From: DASPKX01 sp035627835
Lineage (GTDB): Bacteria > Verrucomicrobiota > Verrucomicrobiia > Limisphaerales > SXQI01
Length of the DNA stretch: 64,000 bases
Assembly (NCBI GenBank): GCA_035627835.1
Contig: DASPKX010000147.1
Span: forward strand, 1-64,000
Reading direction: 5' to 3'
The notes beneath the pieces are model-generated. The model worked only from the letters and a program-made list of their open reading frames with translations. It did no database searches and was not told where the DNA came from. Each line of letters opens with the position of its first letter. Within the stretch, counting starts at the first letter, position 1. A program made the translations under genes and the position numbers. Positions 41,633-50,453 of the stretch are shown here, in pieces.

Positions 41633-43714
41633 TCATGCGGTCGCGGCGCTTTCCCCGGAGCTTCGCTTCAGCGTTTTCCACCCGGCGATCGCGCTCTCCA
41701 ATAATAACCCAGCCACAGCCGCCACAAGGAACCATCTCCACATTTTTTGGCGGTTCTCCAACTCGACGGCCATGAGGTTCTTCTCGGACTTCACAGTTGC
41801 CGGGGAGATGGCTGGAGGTTGCTCCTTTATCGGGACTCCCATCCTCTCGAGTTCTTCGAGGGTGCGCGGCTTCGTGCGACCCTCGCTTGGATCCATGTTC
41901 ACCGCGAACTCCAGCGGCGGAGTTCCCTCCATCACATAGATCCCGGGCGTTGCCGTGTCGGTGAAAGCAGCGTCTGCGGGCACAATCTTCACTTCGCCGG
42001 ACGGCACACGGACGCGCGCCTCGCCACGCCCTTTGGGCAGAGGCAGAGCCTCGCCCACTCGCACTTCCGTCGTGCCGCTTCGGACCGCGCCGGAATGGTC
42101 GAGCATGCCGTAGAGCAGCGGCACGAACTTCGAGGAGAGAGCGAGTTGGGAATCGGCTGGTTGCCAGCCGCTCGCAAGGATGAAGATGGAGCCTTGGCCC
42201 ACAGGCGCGTGCAGGATGGCCGGACTGTTGTCATCAAATCGGGCAATCACTCTTGCATTGGAGCCAGAGTCGAGGCTCACAGCACGGCGTTTCCAAAAAC
42301 GTATCTTCGTAAAATCACTAAAGCGCGGGTCTGCGAATGGGGCGAACAAGGGATGGTCAAAGGAGATTTGGCCGAACAGCGCGTCCTTCGTTGGGCCATT
42401 CTGGACAGTCAACTTTGCGTCTGGAGCCAACCTTGCCAGCAGTGGCCCCATCTCTGGAGAACGCAGCATCAGCAACACCGTTTTGCCGGTTGTAATTGCG
42501 GCGGCCAAAGGCGCCACCGCGTCATCCGGCATCTGCCCAGCCACGACCACCAAGCCGGCGTTCTGCAACTGCTCGGGCGCGGGCGGACGGATGAGGTTCG
42601 TCACCACGATCTTTTGGCGGGGGTCTTGCTCAAGAGCGCGTTGCAGATAGTAAAGCGGTTGGGCCGTGTCCTTGGGATCATCCCCGCCGAAGTAGAGGAC
42701 CGAGACGTTTTGCTGGGCGGCTGCGGCCACAAACAACTGATTGTCGAACAGATGATCATCGCCTGTCAGGAGCAAGGAAACAGGGCCGTTGGAAGAGGGA
42801 CGCTCGGGCACGGTGACGGTCTGACTTTTTCCTGGAGCCACGTACACGTCGAGGGGCTTGCCCAGATGCGTCAGGGCTCCAGGGACTGCCCAACCCAGCT
42901 TGAATTGTTCCTTGCGGGAATCACCGGAATTGTGAACTCGCACCCGCCCACCTTTCGCTCCGCTCGGAGCGCCAGCTTCTGCCAGCACGGTCAAGCTGGC
43001 GTTCGATGCGGAGGTTTCCAGGTTAACGAGCGACACCCTGGTGTTCTTCGGCCATTCAAGTCCTTGCAATCCGTCCAGACGCCCGCCCTCCTGAAAATCA
43101 GTGATCAGGTAAATTAACTGCTCGGCGTCGGCATCGTTCATGGCAGCTTCGTGAAGCAACTCCACTGCGGCGGCGACGGCGTTGCCGTAGTGGCCGGTGT
43201 TCCATGATGGTTTGATGTTCGCGAGCTGCTGCTGCAAACGCGCTTTGCGCTCGCCCACTGGGAGCGCGCGCGATTCCTCAAGCCTCAGGAGCGCCGTGCT
43301 CGTGCGGTCAAACGTCAGGACGGCGAGTTCATCTTCCGGCCGGGTTGAGCTGACTACTTTGTCGAGTTCGCTGCGGGCTTTAGTCCAGAGATCTGCGCGG
43401 CGCATGCTCGCGCTCGTGTCCACTAGCGCCACAATGCGTTTGTGGGTTCCTTTGGTGGTGGGCAGCGCGAGGGACTTTTGCACGTAAGGCCGCGCGAAAG
43501 CTAAAGCGAGGGCTGCAATAACGAGGCATCTCAGGATGAGCAGAAAGATGTCCTGCAGCCGACTTTTGCGCGTGATCTGGGGCGGTGATTGCTCCAGGAA
43601 CAATAGCGAGCTGAACTGCACCCGCTGGCGGGTGATATGCCGGATCAGGTGGTAAATGATTGGTCCCGCTATCGCGAGCCCGCCGAGAAGAAATAATGGA
43701 GTAAGGAAGCTCAT
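41633..43714 (-). CDS. BatA-domain / VWA membrane protein
   Basis: A 693-residue protein. It opens with the BatA N-terminal form MSFLTPLFLLGGLAIAGPII and a second helix (FLLILRCLVIAALALAFARP), then a von Willebrand A domain with an intact MIDAS start D99-x-S101-x-S103 (DTSASMRRAD) and later LIYLITDFQEGG. Long periplasmic beta-rich and glutamine-amidotransferase-like segments follow (VLYFGGDDP, LVVVAGQMPDDAV), and a C-terminal helix (WFLVAAVAGLLLESAIAGW) anchors it again. Bat-type proteins accompany MoxR ATPases in many phyla; no moxR is in the window. Its start overlaps the stop of the caspase-like gene by 4 bp (ATGA), so the two are coupled. Confidence 0.87.
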   Translation of the reverse strand: MSFLTPLFLLGGLAIAGPIIYHLIRHITRQRVQFSSLLFLEQSPPQITRKSRLQDIFLLILRCLVIAALALAFARPYVQKSLALPTTKGTHKRIVALVDTSASMRRADLWTKARSELDKVVSSTRPEDELAVLTFDRTSTALLRLEESRALPVGERKARLQQQLANIKPSWNTGHYGNAVAAAVELLHEAAMNDADAEQLIYLITDFQEGGRLDGLQGLEWPKNTRVSLVNLETSASNASLTVLAEAGAPSGAKGGRVRVHNSGDSRKEQFKLGWAVPGALTHLGKPLDVYVAPGKSQTVTVPERPSSNGPVSLLLTGDDHLFDNQLFVAAAAQQNVSVLYFGGDDPKDTAQPLYYLQRALEQDPRQKIVVTNLIRPPAPEQLQNAGLVVVAGQMPDDAVAPLAAAITTGKTVLLMLRSPEMGPLLARLAPDAKLTVQNGPTKDALFGQISFDHPLFAPFADPRFSDFTKIRFWKRRAVSLDSGSNARVIARFDDNSPAILHAPVGQGSIFILASGWQPADSQLALSSKFVPLLYGMLDHSGAVRSGTTEVRVGEALPLPKGRGEARVRVPSGEVKIVPADAAFTDTATPGIYVMEGTPPLEFAVNMDPSEGRTKPRTLEELERMGVPIKEQPPAISPATVKSEKNLMAVELENRQKMWRWFLVAAVAGLLLESAIAGWKTLKRSSGESAATA

Positions 43715-44742
43715 TCAGCTCGCGCCTCCCTGGGGCTCGGTTCCGGCAGCTCGGCGTAAAGGTGGGAAAGTTGAACCAGTACCTGCTCCAGCTCTTTGTA
43801 GTAAAGAGCGCGCTCCATGGTTTCCTTGCGACCGCGAAGTTGCTCCACCTGCATCTCCAAAGCGTCGCGCTTCTGGCGCCATGCTAAAGGCGCGCCGCGC
43901 TCGCTCTCCACAGGCAGAAGCGCGATTTGCAAAGCTCTGCTGCCATCGACCGCTTTAGAACCGGCGGCTTTCTTGGCAGCGCGCACTCCTTTGAAGAAGT
44001 CTGGCGGGGTGCCGACGCCATCGCCGTTGTCATCGACAAGCGCGTGCTCGGTCATCAAACGGCCATTGTTGGAGTAGAACTCTGCGGTTCGCCGAGCGGC
44101 CATCAGGAAAGCTTCAAGGGCGGAGGTTTGCCCGTCCTTATCCAGATCACCTTCAGGGCGGCAGGCAACATCAGCAAAGTGCTCGCCAAAGCGGGTGTAG
44201 TTCACTTCCGCCCCGCTCCGTGTCGCGCTCAACACCACACGATCTTTGCCTGCAACCTTGCCCATGAAGGCAGCGCTGCTTGAAAATCCCAGCACGACCA
44301 CCAAGGGGCGCTGGAAAGGCTGAAGGAGGGCGCCCAACTCGGTCGCGGAGAGATCGGGTCCCCGCAGGTTGAACTTGCCTTCCCGGTTATCGAATGTGCC
44401 GTGGCCATGAAACACAAGCCAAAGCTCAGCGCCGGTGGTGGGTTGATCCTTTAACCAGCCACGGAGTTGCTCCAAATCGTTCGTTGCTGCTGGGTCGGCG
44501 CCGAAAACCTGCAAAGGCACGCCCGCCATCTTGCAGTTTTCTGCCCATGCTTGAGCGACACGGTTGAAGGCATTCGTGTATGCGTCTTCACCCGGCGCGC
44601 TAAAGACAAGCAGCACAGCGGGCTTGTCGGAAAGGGGAGCTGCGGGAGCGGAGGCAGCAGCGCGAGGCGCGCAGAAGAACAGCATCAGGGGGAGCGCGAA
44701 CCCGGCCAAAAAGGCGCGAGGGTTCAAAAGCGGCCGGGGCAT
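43711..44742 (-). CDS. Exported caspase-like (C13/C14 fold) protein, likely inactive
   Basis: A 343-residue protein beginning MPRPLLNPRAFLAGFALPLM with a signal peptide ending APRAAASA. The core has the caspase/legumain order: strand PAVLLVFSAPGEDAY, then LWLVFHGHGTFDNREGKF with the His, then PLVVVLGFSSSAAFMG where the catalytic Cys would be expected but Ser/Gly occur, then DRVVLSATRSGAEVNYTRFGEHFA. Two acidic loops, DLDKDGQTSALEAF and DDNGDGVGTP, look like EF-hand or dockerin calcium sites. The C-terminus is helical. I therefore expect a pseudoprotease or binding protein. It is the first gene of the envelope trio and of the long - strand operon. Confidence 0.75.
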   Translation of the reverse strand: MPRPLLNPRAFLAGFALPLMLFFCAPRAAASAPAAPLSDKPAVLLVFSAPGEDAYTNAFNRVAQAWAENCKMAGVPLQVFGADPAATNDLEQLRGWLKDQPTTGAELWLVFHGHGTFDNREGKFNLRGPDLSATELGALLQPFQRPLVVVLGFSSSAAFMGKVAGKDRVVLSATRSGAEVNYTRFGEHFADVACRPEGDLDKDGQTSALEAFLMAARRTAEFYSNNGRLMTEHALVDDNGDGVGTPPDFFKGVRAAKKAAGSKAVDGSRALQIALLPVESERGAPLAWRQKRDALEMQVEQLRGRKETMERALYYKELEQVLVQLSHLYAELPEPSPREARAE

Positions 44743-44944
44743 AAGTTCTCCAACGCGATATAGTGCCTCACCGCTTCTCAGGCCCCAAGTAGTAATTTTC
44801 ACCTGCGCACTCCTCAGGGCTGCGCTGATCGCTTTGCTGTGAGGACAGTATAAAGACGCGCGCGAGGGGCGGCAGGTTGCAGGAAACTTCGTTGCGCTTT
44901 GCCCCGCCTGCTACTTCCATTGCGCGGTGCAGGAGTTGTTTGGG

Positions 44945-45688
44945 ATGCCCGGGAGCGCGCTATTGGCTGGAGCCATCGGCGTGCTTTTTATCGGGCTCGC
45001 CAAGGCGGGGTTCGGCGGCGGGCTTGGAATGCTCAGCACGCCCTTGTGCGTCGTCGCTTTCGGCCCGGAGCACGCCATTGGCATTCTCCTGCCCCTGCTC
45101 TGCGCCGGGGACTCATTCTCACTGTGGCACTACTGGGGCAAGTGGAGGATCGAGAACCTGAAGTTCCTGCTGCCGGGCGTTTTCATCGGCGTGCTGATTG
45201 GGGTTCAGCTGTTCAACCGGTTTTCGGCGCGGGAACTCAATTTGATCATTGGCCTGTTGGCTATCGTCTTTGTGCTGTTCCAACTAACGAAGCAGTGGCT
45301 CTTTCGGTCCGACAGCGCGTTCAAACCCAACCACCTTGTTGGCTTCCCGTGCGGGGTTGGCGCCGGGGTAACCTCCACGTTTGCGCATGGGGCCGGGCCG
45401 GTGGTGGCTGTGTTCCTCATCCCGCAGAAGCTGCCGAAGGAGGTCTTCGTTGGAACGACAGTCCTGGTCTTTACCTGGATAAACTGGGTAAAGCTCCCGT
45501 TCTTTGTGGCGAATGATATCATCAATGGCCACACCTTGAAGGTCGCTGCCTTGTTCTTCCCGCTCGTGCCGCTGGGGGTCTGGGTCGGCGTCTGGATGAA
45601 TCGCAAGATCTCGGACCAGCACTTCCCCAAAGTGATCTACGCGCTCACGTTTCTCACGGGTCTGCACCTCGTCATCAAGAACCTGTGA
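44945..45688 (+). CDS. TauE/SafE family sulfite/anion exporter-like permease
   Basis: A 247-residue membrane protein with about seven hydrophobic helices. IGLAKAGFGGGLGMLSTPL is the first TauE/SafE signature and GVGAGVTSTFAHGAGPVVAVFLIPQKLPK the second. Family members are linked to sulfite, sulfonate or organic-acid export; the substrate here cannot be read. I use ATG at 44945 because AGGAG lies nine bases upstream; a GTG at 44927 would add six residues. It is single, divergent from the caspase-like gene (202 bp shared upstream region) and convergent with aspS. Confidence 0.9.
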   Translation: MPGSALLAGAIGVLFIGLAKAGFGGGLGMLSTPLCVVAFGPEHAIGILLPLLCAGDSFSLWHYWGKWRIENLKFLLPGVFIGVLIGVQLFNRFSARELNLIIGLLAIVFVLFQLTKQWLFRSDSAFKPNHLVGFPCGVGAGVTSTFAHGAGPVVAVFLIPQKLPKEVFVGTTVLVFTWINWVKLPFFVANDIINGHTLKVAALFFPLVPLGVWVGVWMNRKISDQHFPKVIYALTFLTGLHLVIKNL

Positions 45689-45703
45689 CGCCGACCGGCG
45701 GCC

Positions 45704-47503
45704 TTACTCTTTTCGTTGGGCGCGGAGGTCGATGTGCAGATCGCGGAGTTGCTTCGGCTCCACGGGCGCTGGGGACTCCGTCATCAGATCGGTGCCCTTC
45801 GCGGTTTTCGGGAAGGCGATCACGTCACGAATGCTTGGGGTGCCGCACAGAATTGCGATCAGACGGTCAAAACCGAGGGCGATGCCGCCATGCGGAGGCG
45901 CGCCGTACTTGAACGCTTCCAACATGTAGCCGAAACGGGCTTTCACCATGTCCGGTGGAATCTGGAGCAGTTCCTGGAAGATGGTGTTTTGAACCTCGGG
46001 CTGATGAATGCGGATGGAGCCGCCGCCCAACTCGACGCCGTTCACGACGATATCGTAATGCTGGCCACGAACCTTCTTCGGATCGGTCTTGAGCAGCGGG
46101 ATATCCTCAGCAACCGGAGCGGTGAATGGATGGTGACTGGAGTACCAGCGGTTGAATTCTTTATCGTAGGCCAGGAGCGGAAACTCCACCACCCAAAGGA
46201 AGTTGAACTGATCGGCTGGAATGTTCAGCTTCCCGCGGCTCTTTAAGAGGTCGGCGCAATAAAGGCGAATGCGGCCGAGAATCTCGCAGGCGTTTAACCA
46301 TTGGTCCGCAGCGAAGAGGATCAAGTCGCCTTCCTCGATTTGCAGCTTCTCGGTGAGCGCCTGCTTCTCAGCTTCGCTGAAGAAGCGGACGATCGGAGAC
46401 TTCCATTGGCCAGCTTCGACCTTGATGTAAGCGAGACCTTTGGCGCCAAAGCTCTTGGCGAACTCGGTCATCGTTTCGACCTGCCCCTGCGTGACGTCGG
46501 CGAAGCCTTTGGCGTTCATTGCTTTGATGACGCCGCCTGCGGCGACGGCGCTGGCGAAGACTTTGAATTCGCTCTTGGCGAACGTCTCCGTGAAATCGAC
46601 CAGCTCCATTCCGAAACGGGTGTCCGGCTTGTCGATGCCGTAGCGGTTGAGCGCTTCCTCAAACGAGATGCGCTTGAACGGCGTCGGGATATCCATGTTG
46701 AGCGCGGTTTTCCAAACGCGCTTCAGCAAGCCCTCAATCAGGTTGTAAATGTCTTCACGCTCGATGAAGGACATTTCCAAATCGACCTGGGTAAACTCGG
46801 GCTGGCGGTCGGCGCGAAGGTCCTCGTCGCGGTAGCACTTAGCGAGTTGGAAGTAACGCTCGACGCCAGCAACCATCAGGATTTGCTTAAACTGCTGAGG
46901 CGATTGCGGGAGAGCGTAGAAGTGGCCGGGGTGCAAACGGCTCGGCACGAGAAACTCGCGCGCGCCTTCGGGTGTGGACTTGAAAAGGGTTGGCGTCTCG
47001 ACTTCGAGAAAGCCTTGCTCATCGAGGAACACGCGCGTGGCGGTGGCCACTTTGCTGCGCAAACGGAGGTTGCGAGCCATCTCCGGGCGGCGGAGGTCCA
47101 GATAGCGGTATTGCAGCCGCAGCTCTTCATTCACCTTGCTGGCGACTTCAGGATCGTCCACTGGGAATGGCAGGACTTCCGCGTGGTTCAGGATCTCCAG
47201 CTCCTTGGCCACGATCTCCACTTCACCAGTGGGAATTTTGCTGTTGTTCGTCCCTTGAGGGCGGGTGCGCACGCGACCCGTCACGCTGATGACCGACTCG
47301 CTCCGAAGGCTGGAGGCGCGGTCGAACAGTTCCTTCGACATGTCGGAGGGATCGAACACGGTTTGGGTGCGGCCCTCCCGGTCACGAATGTCGATAAAGA
47401 TAAGGCCGCCGAGATCACGGCGGGAATGAACCCATCCCTGGAGCGTCACAGTCTGGCCAACATGGCCCTGGCGCAACTCGTTGCAATGGTGCGTGCGTTT
47501 CAT
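45704..47503 (-). CDS. aspS: Aspartate--tRNA ligase
   Basis: A 599-residue bacterial-type class IIb synthetase: OB-fold anticodon domain (VTLQGWVHSRRDLGGLIFIDIRDREG), motif 2 block ERYFQLAKCYRDEDLRADRQPEF, the inserted GAD domain in the middle and motif 3 PPHGGIALGFDRLIAIL. Residue 31 is Leu, where nondiscriminating enzymes such as that of Pseudomonas have His, so it is more likely specific for tRNA-Asp; this is a weak inference. It follows the lactonase gene by 98 bp that contain two hairpins. Confidence 0.96.
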   Translation of the reverse strand: MKRTHHCNELRQGHVGQTVTLQGWVHSRRDLGGLIFIDIRDREGRTQTVFDPSDMSKELFDRASSLRSESVISVTGRVRTRPQGTNNSKIPTGEVEIVAKELEILNHAEVLPFPVDDPEVASKVNEELRLQYRYLDLRRPEMARNLRLRSKVATATRVFLDEQGFLEVETPTLFKSTPEGAREFLVPSRLHPGHFYALPQSPQQFKQILMVAGVERYFQLAKCYRDEDLRADRQPEFTQVDLEMSFIEREDIYNLIEGLLKRVWKTALNMDIPTPFKRISFEEALNRYGIDKPDTRFGMELVDFTETFAKSEFKVFASAVAAGGVIKAMNAKGFADVTQGQVETMTEFAKSFGAKGLAYIKVEAGQWKSPIVRFFSEAEKQALTEKLQIEEGDLILFAADQWLNACEILGRIRLYCADLLKSRGKLNIPADQFNFLWVVEFPLLAYDKEFNRWYSSHHPFTAPVAEDIPLLKTDPKKVRGQHYDIVVNGVELGGGSIRIHQPEVQNTIFQELLQIPPDMVKARFGYMLEAFKYGAPPHGGIALGFDRLIAILCGTPSIRDVIAFPKTAKGTDLMTESPAPVEPKQLRDLHIDLRAQRKE

Positions 47504-47514
47504 GAGCTAACATT

Positions 47515-47543
47515 CCATTTCCCGGGAAAGTCCCGGTAAATGG
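47515..47543 (-). promoter_or_regulatory. Strong hairpin in the aspS leader
   Basis: CCATTT-C-CCGGGA-AAG-TCCCGG-T-AAATGG forms a 12-bp stem with one mismatch and a 3-base loop. In the aspS mRNA it ends 11 bases before the ATG, where a Shine-Dalgarno sequence would lie, and no good one is visible. It could modulate aspS translation or be a second, T-less terminator after the lactonase gene. Confidence 0.45.
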
Positions 47544-47568
47544 GAGGCGGATGTTCGCCGACGATTAT

Positions 47569-47592
47569 CCCCATTTCAAATTGAAAATGGGG
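47569..47592 (-). terminator. Candidate terminator after the lactonase gene
   Basis: CCCCATTT and AAATGGGG form an 8-bp stem, extendable by a bulged pair set (TTCAA/TTGAA), nine bases after the lactonase stop. No T tract follows in the - direction, so read-through into aspS is possible. Confidence 0.4.
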
Positions 47593-47601
47593 GTAGTGCG
47601 C

Positions 47602-48738
47602 TCAGCTTGGGAACCCAAGAAAGCGAATGCAGACTGGCTTGGCGACTTTGACGGAATGGCCCGTGGGGGTGAGGCGGCCTGTGGCCGGATCAATCTTGAA
47701 CACGACGATGTTCCCGGAGTCCTGGTTTGCTGCGAGCAGGTATTTGCCGGTTGGCTCCATGCCGAAGTTGCGCGGGGTCTTCCCCTGGGTGGACACGTTT
47801 TCGATGTGGGTGAGCTTGCCGCTGGCTGGATCAAAGCCAAACACCGCGATGCTGTCATGGCCACGATTCGAGGCGTAGATCCATTTTGAAGACAGGTGCG
47901 CGCGAATCTCGGCGGTGCTGTTGTTCCCCTTAAAATCAGAAGGAAGTGTCGAAAGCGATTCAATCGGGGTCAGGGCTCCTCGGGTGAAGTCGTAGCGGAA
48001 TGAGTTGATGGTGGAATCCAGCTCACCGAGGGCAAAGAGGTATGGCCCGCCCGCAAAGGTGAAATGCCGCGGCCCAGCGCCCGGCTTCAGACTGGCGGAG
48101 GGAGGATCGTTCGGGCTGAGAGCGCCAGTGCGTTTATCGAAGCGATAGACAAGCAGCTTATCGAGGCCGAGGTCCGCAGCGATGGCGAAGTTGTTTTGGA
48201 AATCGAGGTTGATGGCGTGCGCGTGCGGCTCCTTCTGGCGGTTCTGATTCACGCTCGATCCCGTGTGCTGAACGAACGCGCTCCGTTCCGCGAGGGAGCC
48301 ATCCGGCTTCACCGGGAAAGCGGCGACGCTGCCGCCTCCGTAGTTTGCAATCAGCACATGCTTCCCCTGCCGATCCATGCTGATGTGGCAGGGGCCGTCT
48401 CCGCCGGAAGGTTGCTGGTTGAGGAGGCGCAGCTTGCCCGTCGTGGCATCGACCGCGAAGGCGCTGACGGCGCCGGTTTTGCCACCTTGAAAGTTGCCGA
48501 CTTCATTGACCGCGTAAACAAACTGCTTGCTCGGGTGGATCGCGAGAAACGAGGGGCTTTCCACTTCGGCGGCAAGCTCCGGCTCTGTGAGAGCCCCGGT
48601 GGCAAGGTCCAGTTTGCTAACGTAAATCCCTTTGCTGCCGCTGCCGGTGTATGTCCCAATGTAAAAAGAAACCGTCTCGGCCAAGGCCGAAGATGCGATG
48701 CTCATAATTGCTGCCAAAAGAAGCGCTACCCGTTTCAT
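47602..48738 (-). CDS. Exported lactonase-family beta-propeller protein
   Basis: A 378-residue protein with a signal peptide (MKRVALLLAAIMSIASSALA) followed by a seven-bladed propeller of the 6-phosphogluconolactonase/YbhE type: FYIGTYTGSGSKGIYVSKLD, FLAIHPSKQFVYAVNEVG, GPCHISMDRQGKHVLIANYGGGSV, EPHAHAINLD and TPRNFGMEPTGKYLLAANQDSGNI. Cytoplasmic Pgl members hydrolyse 6-phosphogluconolactone; the export signal here argues for another sugar lactone or a structural role. The ATG at 48738 is chosen for the signal peptide. It lies 22 bp after the aminotransferase stop. Confidence 0.88.
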   Translation of the reverse strand: MKRVALLLAAIMSIASSALAETVSFYIGTYTGSGSKGIYVSKLDLATGALTEPELAAEVESPSFLAIHPSKQFVYAVNEVGNFQGGKTGAVSAFAVDATTGKLRLLNQQPSGGDGPCHISMDRQGKHVLIANYGGGSVAAFPVKPDGSLAERSAFVQHTGSSVNQNRQKEPHAHAINLDFQNNFAIAADLGLDKLLVYRFDKRTGALSPNDPPSASLKPGAGPRHFTFAGGPYLFALGELDSTINSFRYDFTRGALTPIESLSTLPSDFKGNNSTAEIRAHLSSKWIYASNRGHDSIAVFGFDPASGKLTHIENVSTQGKTPRNFGMEPTGKYLLAANQDSGNIVVFKIDPATGRLTPTGHSVKVAKPVCIRFLGFPS

Positions 48739-48760
48739 AAATTGAATGGAATGCCCGTGT

Positions 48761-50035
48761 TTAACGCCCGCGCAGAGCGCTGGCAATCACCTTTCCGAGA
48801 CGCTTTGCGCCTTCCTCGAGATTCGCCTCGTTGGCGCTTCCAAAGCTTAAACGCATCTCGTTTCGTGGCGCGCGCCGGGTTTTATCCGCGCAATAGCAGA
48901 GTTCTCCCGGGACATAGAGCACATCATGCTCAAGGGCGCTCTGGAAGAGAGCGGATTTCGGCCCGACCGCGACGAGCTTCGGCAGCCCGGCCCAAATGTA
49001 AAGGCCACCTTCCGGCTCCAACCAGCGCGCCTCCGCAGGGAAATGCTTCCTGACGGCTTCGGCAAAGATGGCGGCTTTGTCCGCGTAGCGTTTTTGCAGG
49101 CGCTCCACATGGGAGCTGTATTGCCCCGAGCTGAGCGCTTTCAGCAAAATCTGCTGCAGCAGGTGAGAGGTGCCGAAGTCATGGTTGCCTTTGATCCTGG
49201 TGACGATCTCGAAAACGTCGGGAGGCAGAATTCCAAAGCCAACGCGCACGCCGGTCGCGAACGGTTTGCTATACGTTCCGGCGTAAAGTGTGCGGTCAGG
49301 CCCGCCAGGCAGAGAGAGGGCTGACGGAACATCGCGCCCGGCAAAGCGCAGATCGCGATAGGCGGCATCTTCGAGCAGGTAAATCGGATGCCCTGCGGCT
49401 TTCTCGAAACGCTTCAGGAGCGCAAGCGCTCCACGTTTTTTCTCCAACGCCATCGTAATAGCGGAGGGGTTTTGGAAATAGGTCACGGCGTAGAGAGCCT
49501 TCAGACGCGGCAGTTCGCCGGACTTCTCCAAAGATTTGAGAACCGTTTCAAGGCTCTCCAGGTTTATCCCGTCGCGGTCCAGACGCACGCCGCGGCAGTC
49601 CACTCCCCTGCTCTCGGCAATTCCGAGGAAAACGAAGTAGGTCGGGTCTTCGACGAGGATAATGTCGCCAGGATCGCAAAGAGCCTCCGTGAGCAAGTAG
49701 AGCAGTTGCTGCGAGCCGTGGGTGATAACGGTTCGTTCAGCGAGGTAAGGCGTGCCTTTCGCAGCGCCATCCTCCCGGCGGATGCGGTCCGCCGTCAAAT
49801 CGCGCAATTGCATGTCCCCTGCGGTGGAGCCGTACTGCAATGAACTCCGGGCGAGCTTCGGCTCCTTGAGGATGTCGTTCAGCAAGGCGGTCGTTTCTTT
49901 GACCGGCAAGGAGGGGTTGTCAGTGAATCCTGCGGCTAAAGAAATGAGGTTCGGCCGCTCGAGCGCGGTTTTCATCAACCAGGAAATGGGCGGCTCTTTC
50001 GTCCGTTGCGCCAGCGCTGAGAATGCCTTGTTCAT
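48761..50035 (-). CDS. PLP-dependent aminotransferase class I/II (2-aminoadipate/MocR-type fold)
   Basis: A 424-residue fold-type I aminotransferase. ISLAAGFTDNPSLPV opens the domain, THGSQQLLYLLTEALCDPGD and EDPTYFVF follow, and the PLP lysine lies in YAGTYSKPFATGVRVGF. It resembles LysN/2-aminoadipate and aromatic aminotransferases and the catalytic half of MocR regulators, but carries no DNA-binding domain. The amino acid used is open. It is the first gene of a - strand unit with the lactonase and probably aspS. Confidence 0.88.
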   Translation of the reverse strand: MNKAFSALAQRTKEPPISWLMKTALERPNLISLAAGFTDNPSLPVKETTALLNDILKEPKLARSSLQYGSTAGDMQLRDLTADRIRREDGAAKGTPYLAERTVITHGSQQLLYLLTEALCDPGDIILVEDPTYFVFLGIAESRGVDCRGVRLDRDGINLESLETVLKSLEKSGELPRLKALYAVTYFQNPSAITMALEKKRGALALLKRFEKAAGHPIYLLEDAAYRDLRFAGRDVPSALSLPGGPDRTLYAGTYSKPFATGVRVGFGILPPDVFEIVTRIKGNHDFGTSHLLQQILLKALSSGQYSSHVERLQKRYADKAAIFAEAVRKHFPAEARWLEPEGGLYIWAGLPKLVAVGPKSALFQSALEHDVLYVPGELCYCADKTRRAPRNEMRLSFGSANEANLEEGAKRLGKVIASALRGR

Positions 50036-50138
50036 GCGGAGATGTTAGATTGCAGATTCATGAATGAAAACGGAGTTCTGCGCTGCATAGCCGCTGGATT
50101 CGAGGGGGGCTTGGAATGACCGTGAATCGCGCAAGACC

Positions 50139-50178
50139 GTGTATTATCGTGTAAAAGCGTGTAAAAACGTGTTTTTCC
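50139..50178. repeat. Four CGTGTA-type units at exact 10-bp spacing
   Basis: CGTGTATTAT, CGTGTAAAAG, CGTGTAAAAA and CGTGTTTTTC follow each other without a gap, and a looser CGTGAATCGC lies at 50121. They sit about 105 bp upstream of the aminotransferase start and 275 bp before dprA. The rest of 50036-50453 shows no convincing gene. Confidence 0.6.
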
Positions 50179-50453
50179 GAAACAGCGGCTCATTTGGCAT
50201 TTTGGATGCTTGCCGCCGAATGGCGCATGACCGTGGATGATCGCGCTTTCGCATTACGGAGGTCAGATGGCGCGCCTTCGACTCGTGATGGCATCATGGA
50301 TTGCACACAACTGGTTACATGTAATCTGTTTGGACGGTCATTGTCAACCGGATTTCAAAGGGGGGACTGGCATATTGCGTGGCGCTGTTTGGGTTCTGAA
50401 ACGCTTCATTTCACTCGCTGGTGTTTATCTGCTCGGCTAATCTGCGTCAGCGC

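Noticed and set aside
41747..43117. 456-codon ORF on the + strand
   Set aside because: Antisense to the BatA-like VWA gene, which has an intact MIDAS and membrane anchors.
46301..47539. 412-codon ORF on the + strand
   Set aside because: Antisense shadow of aspS.
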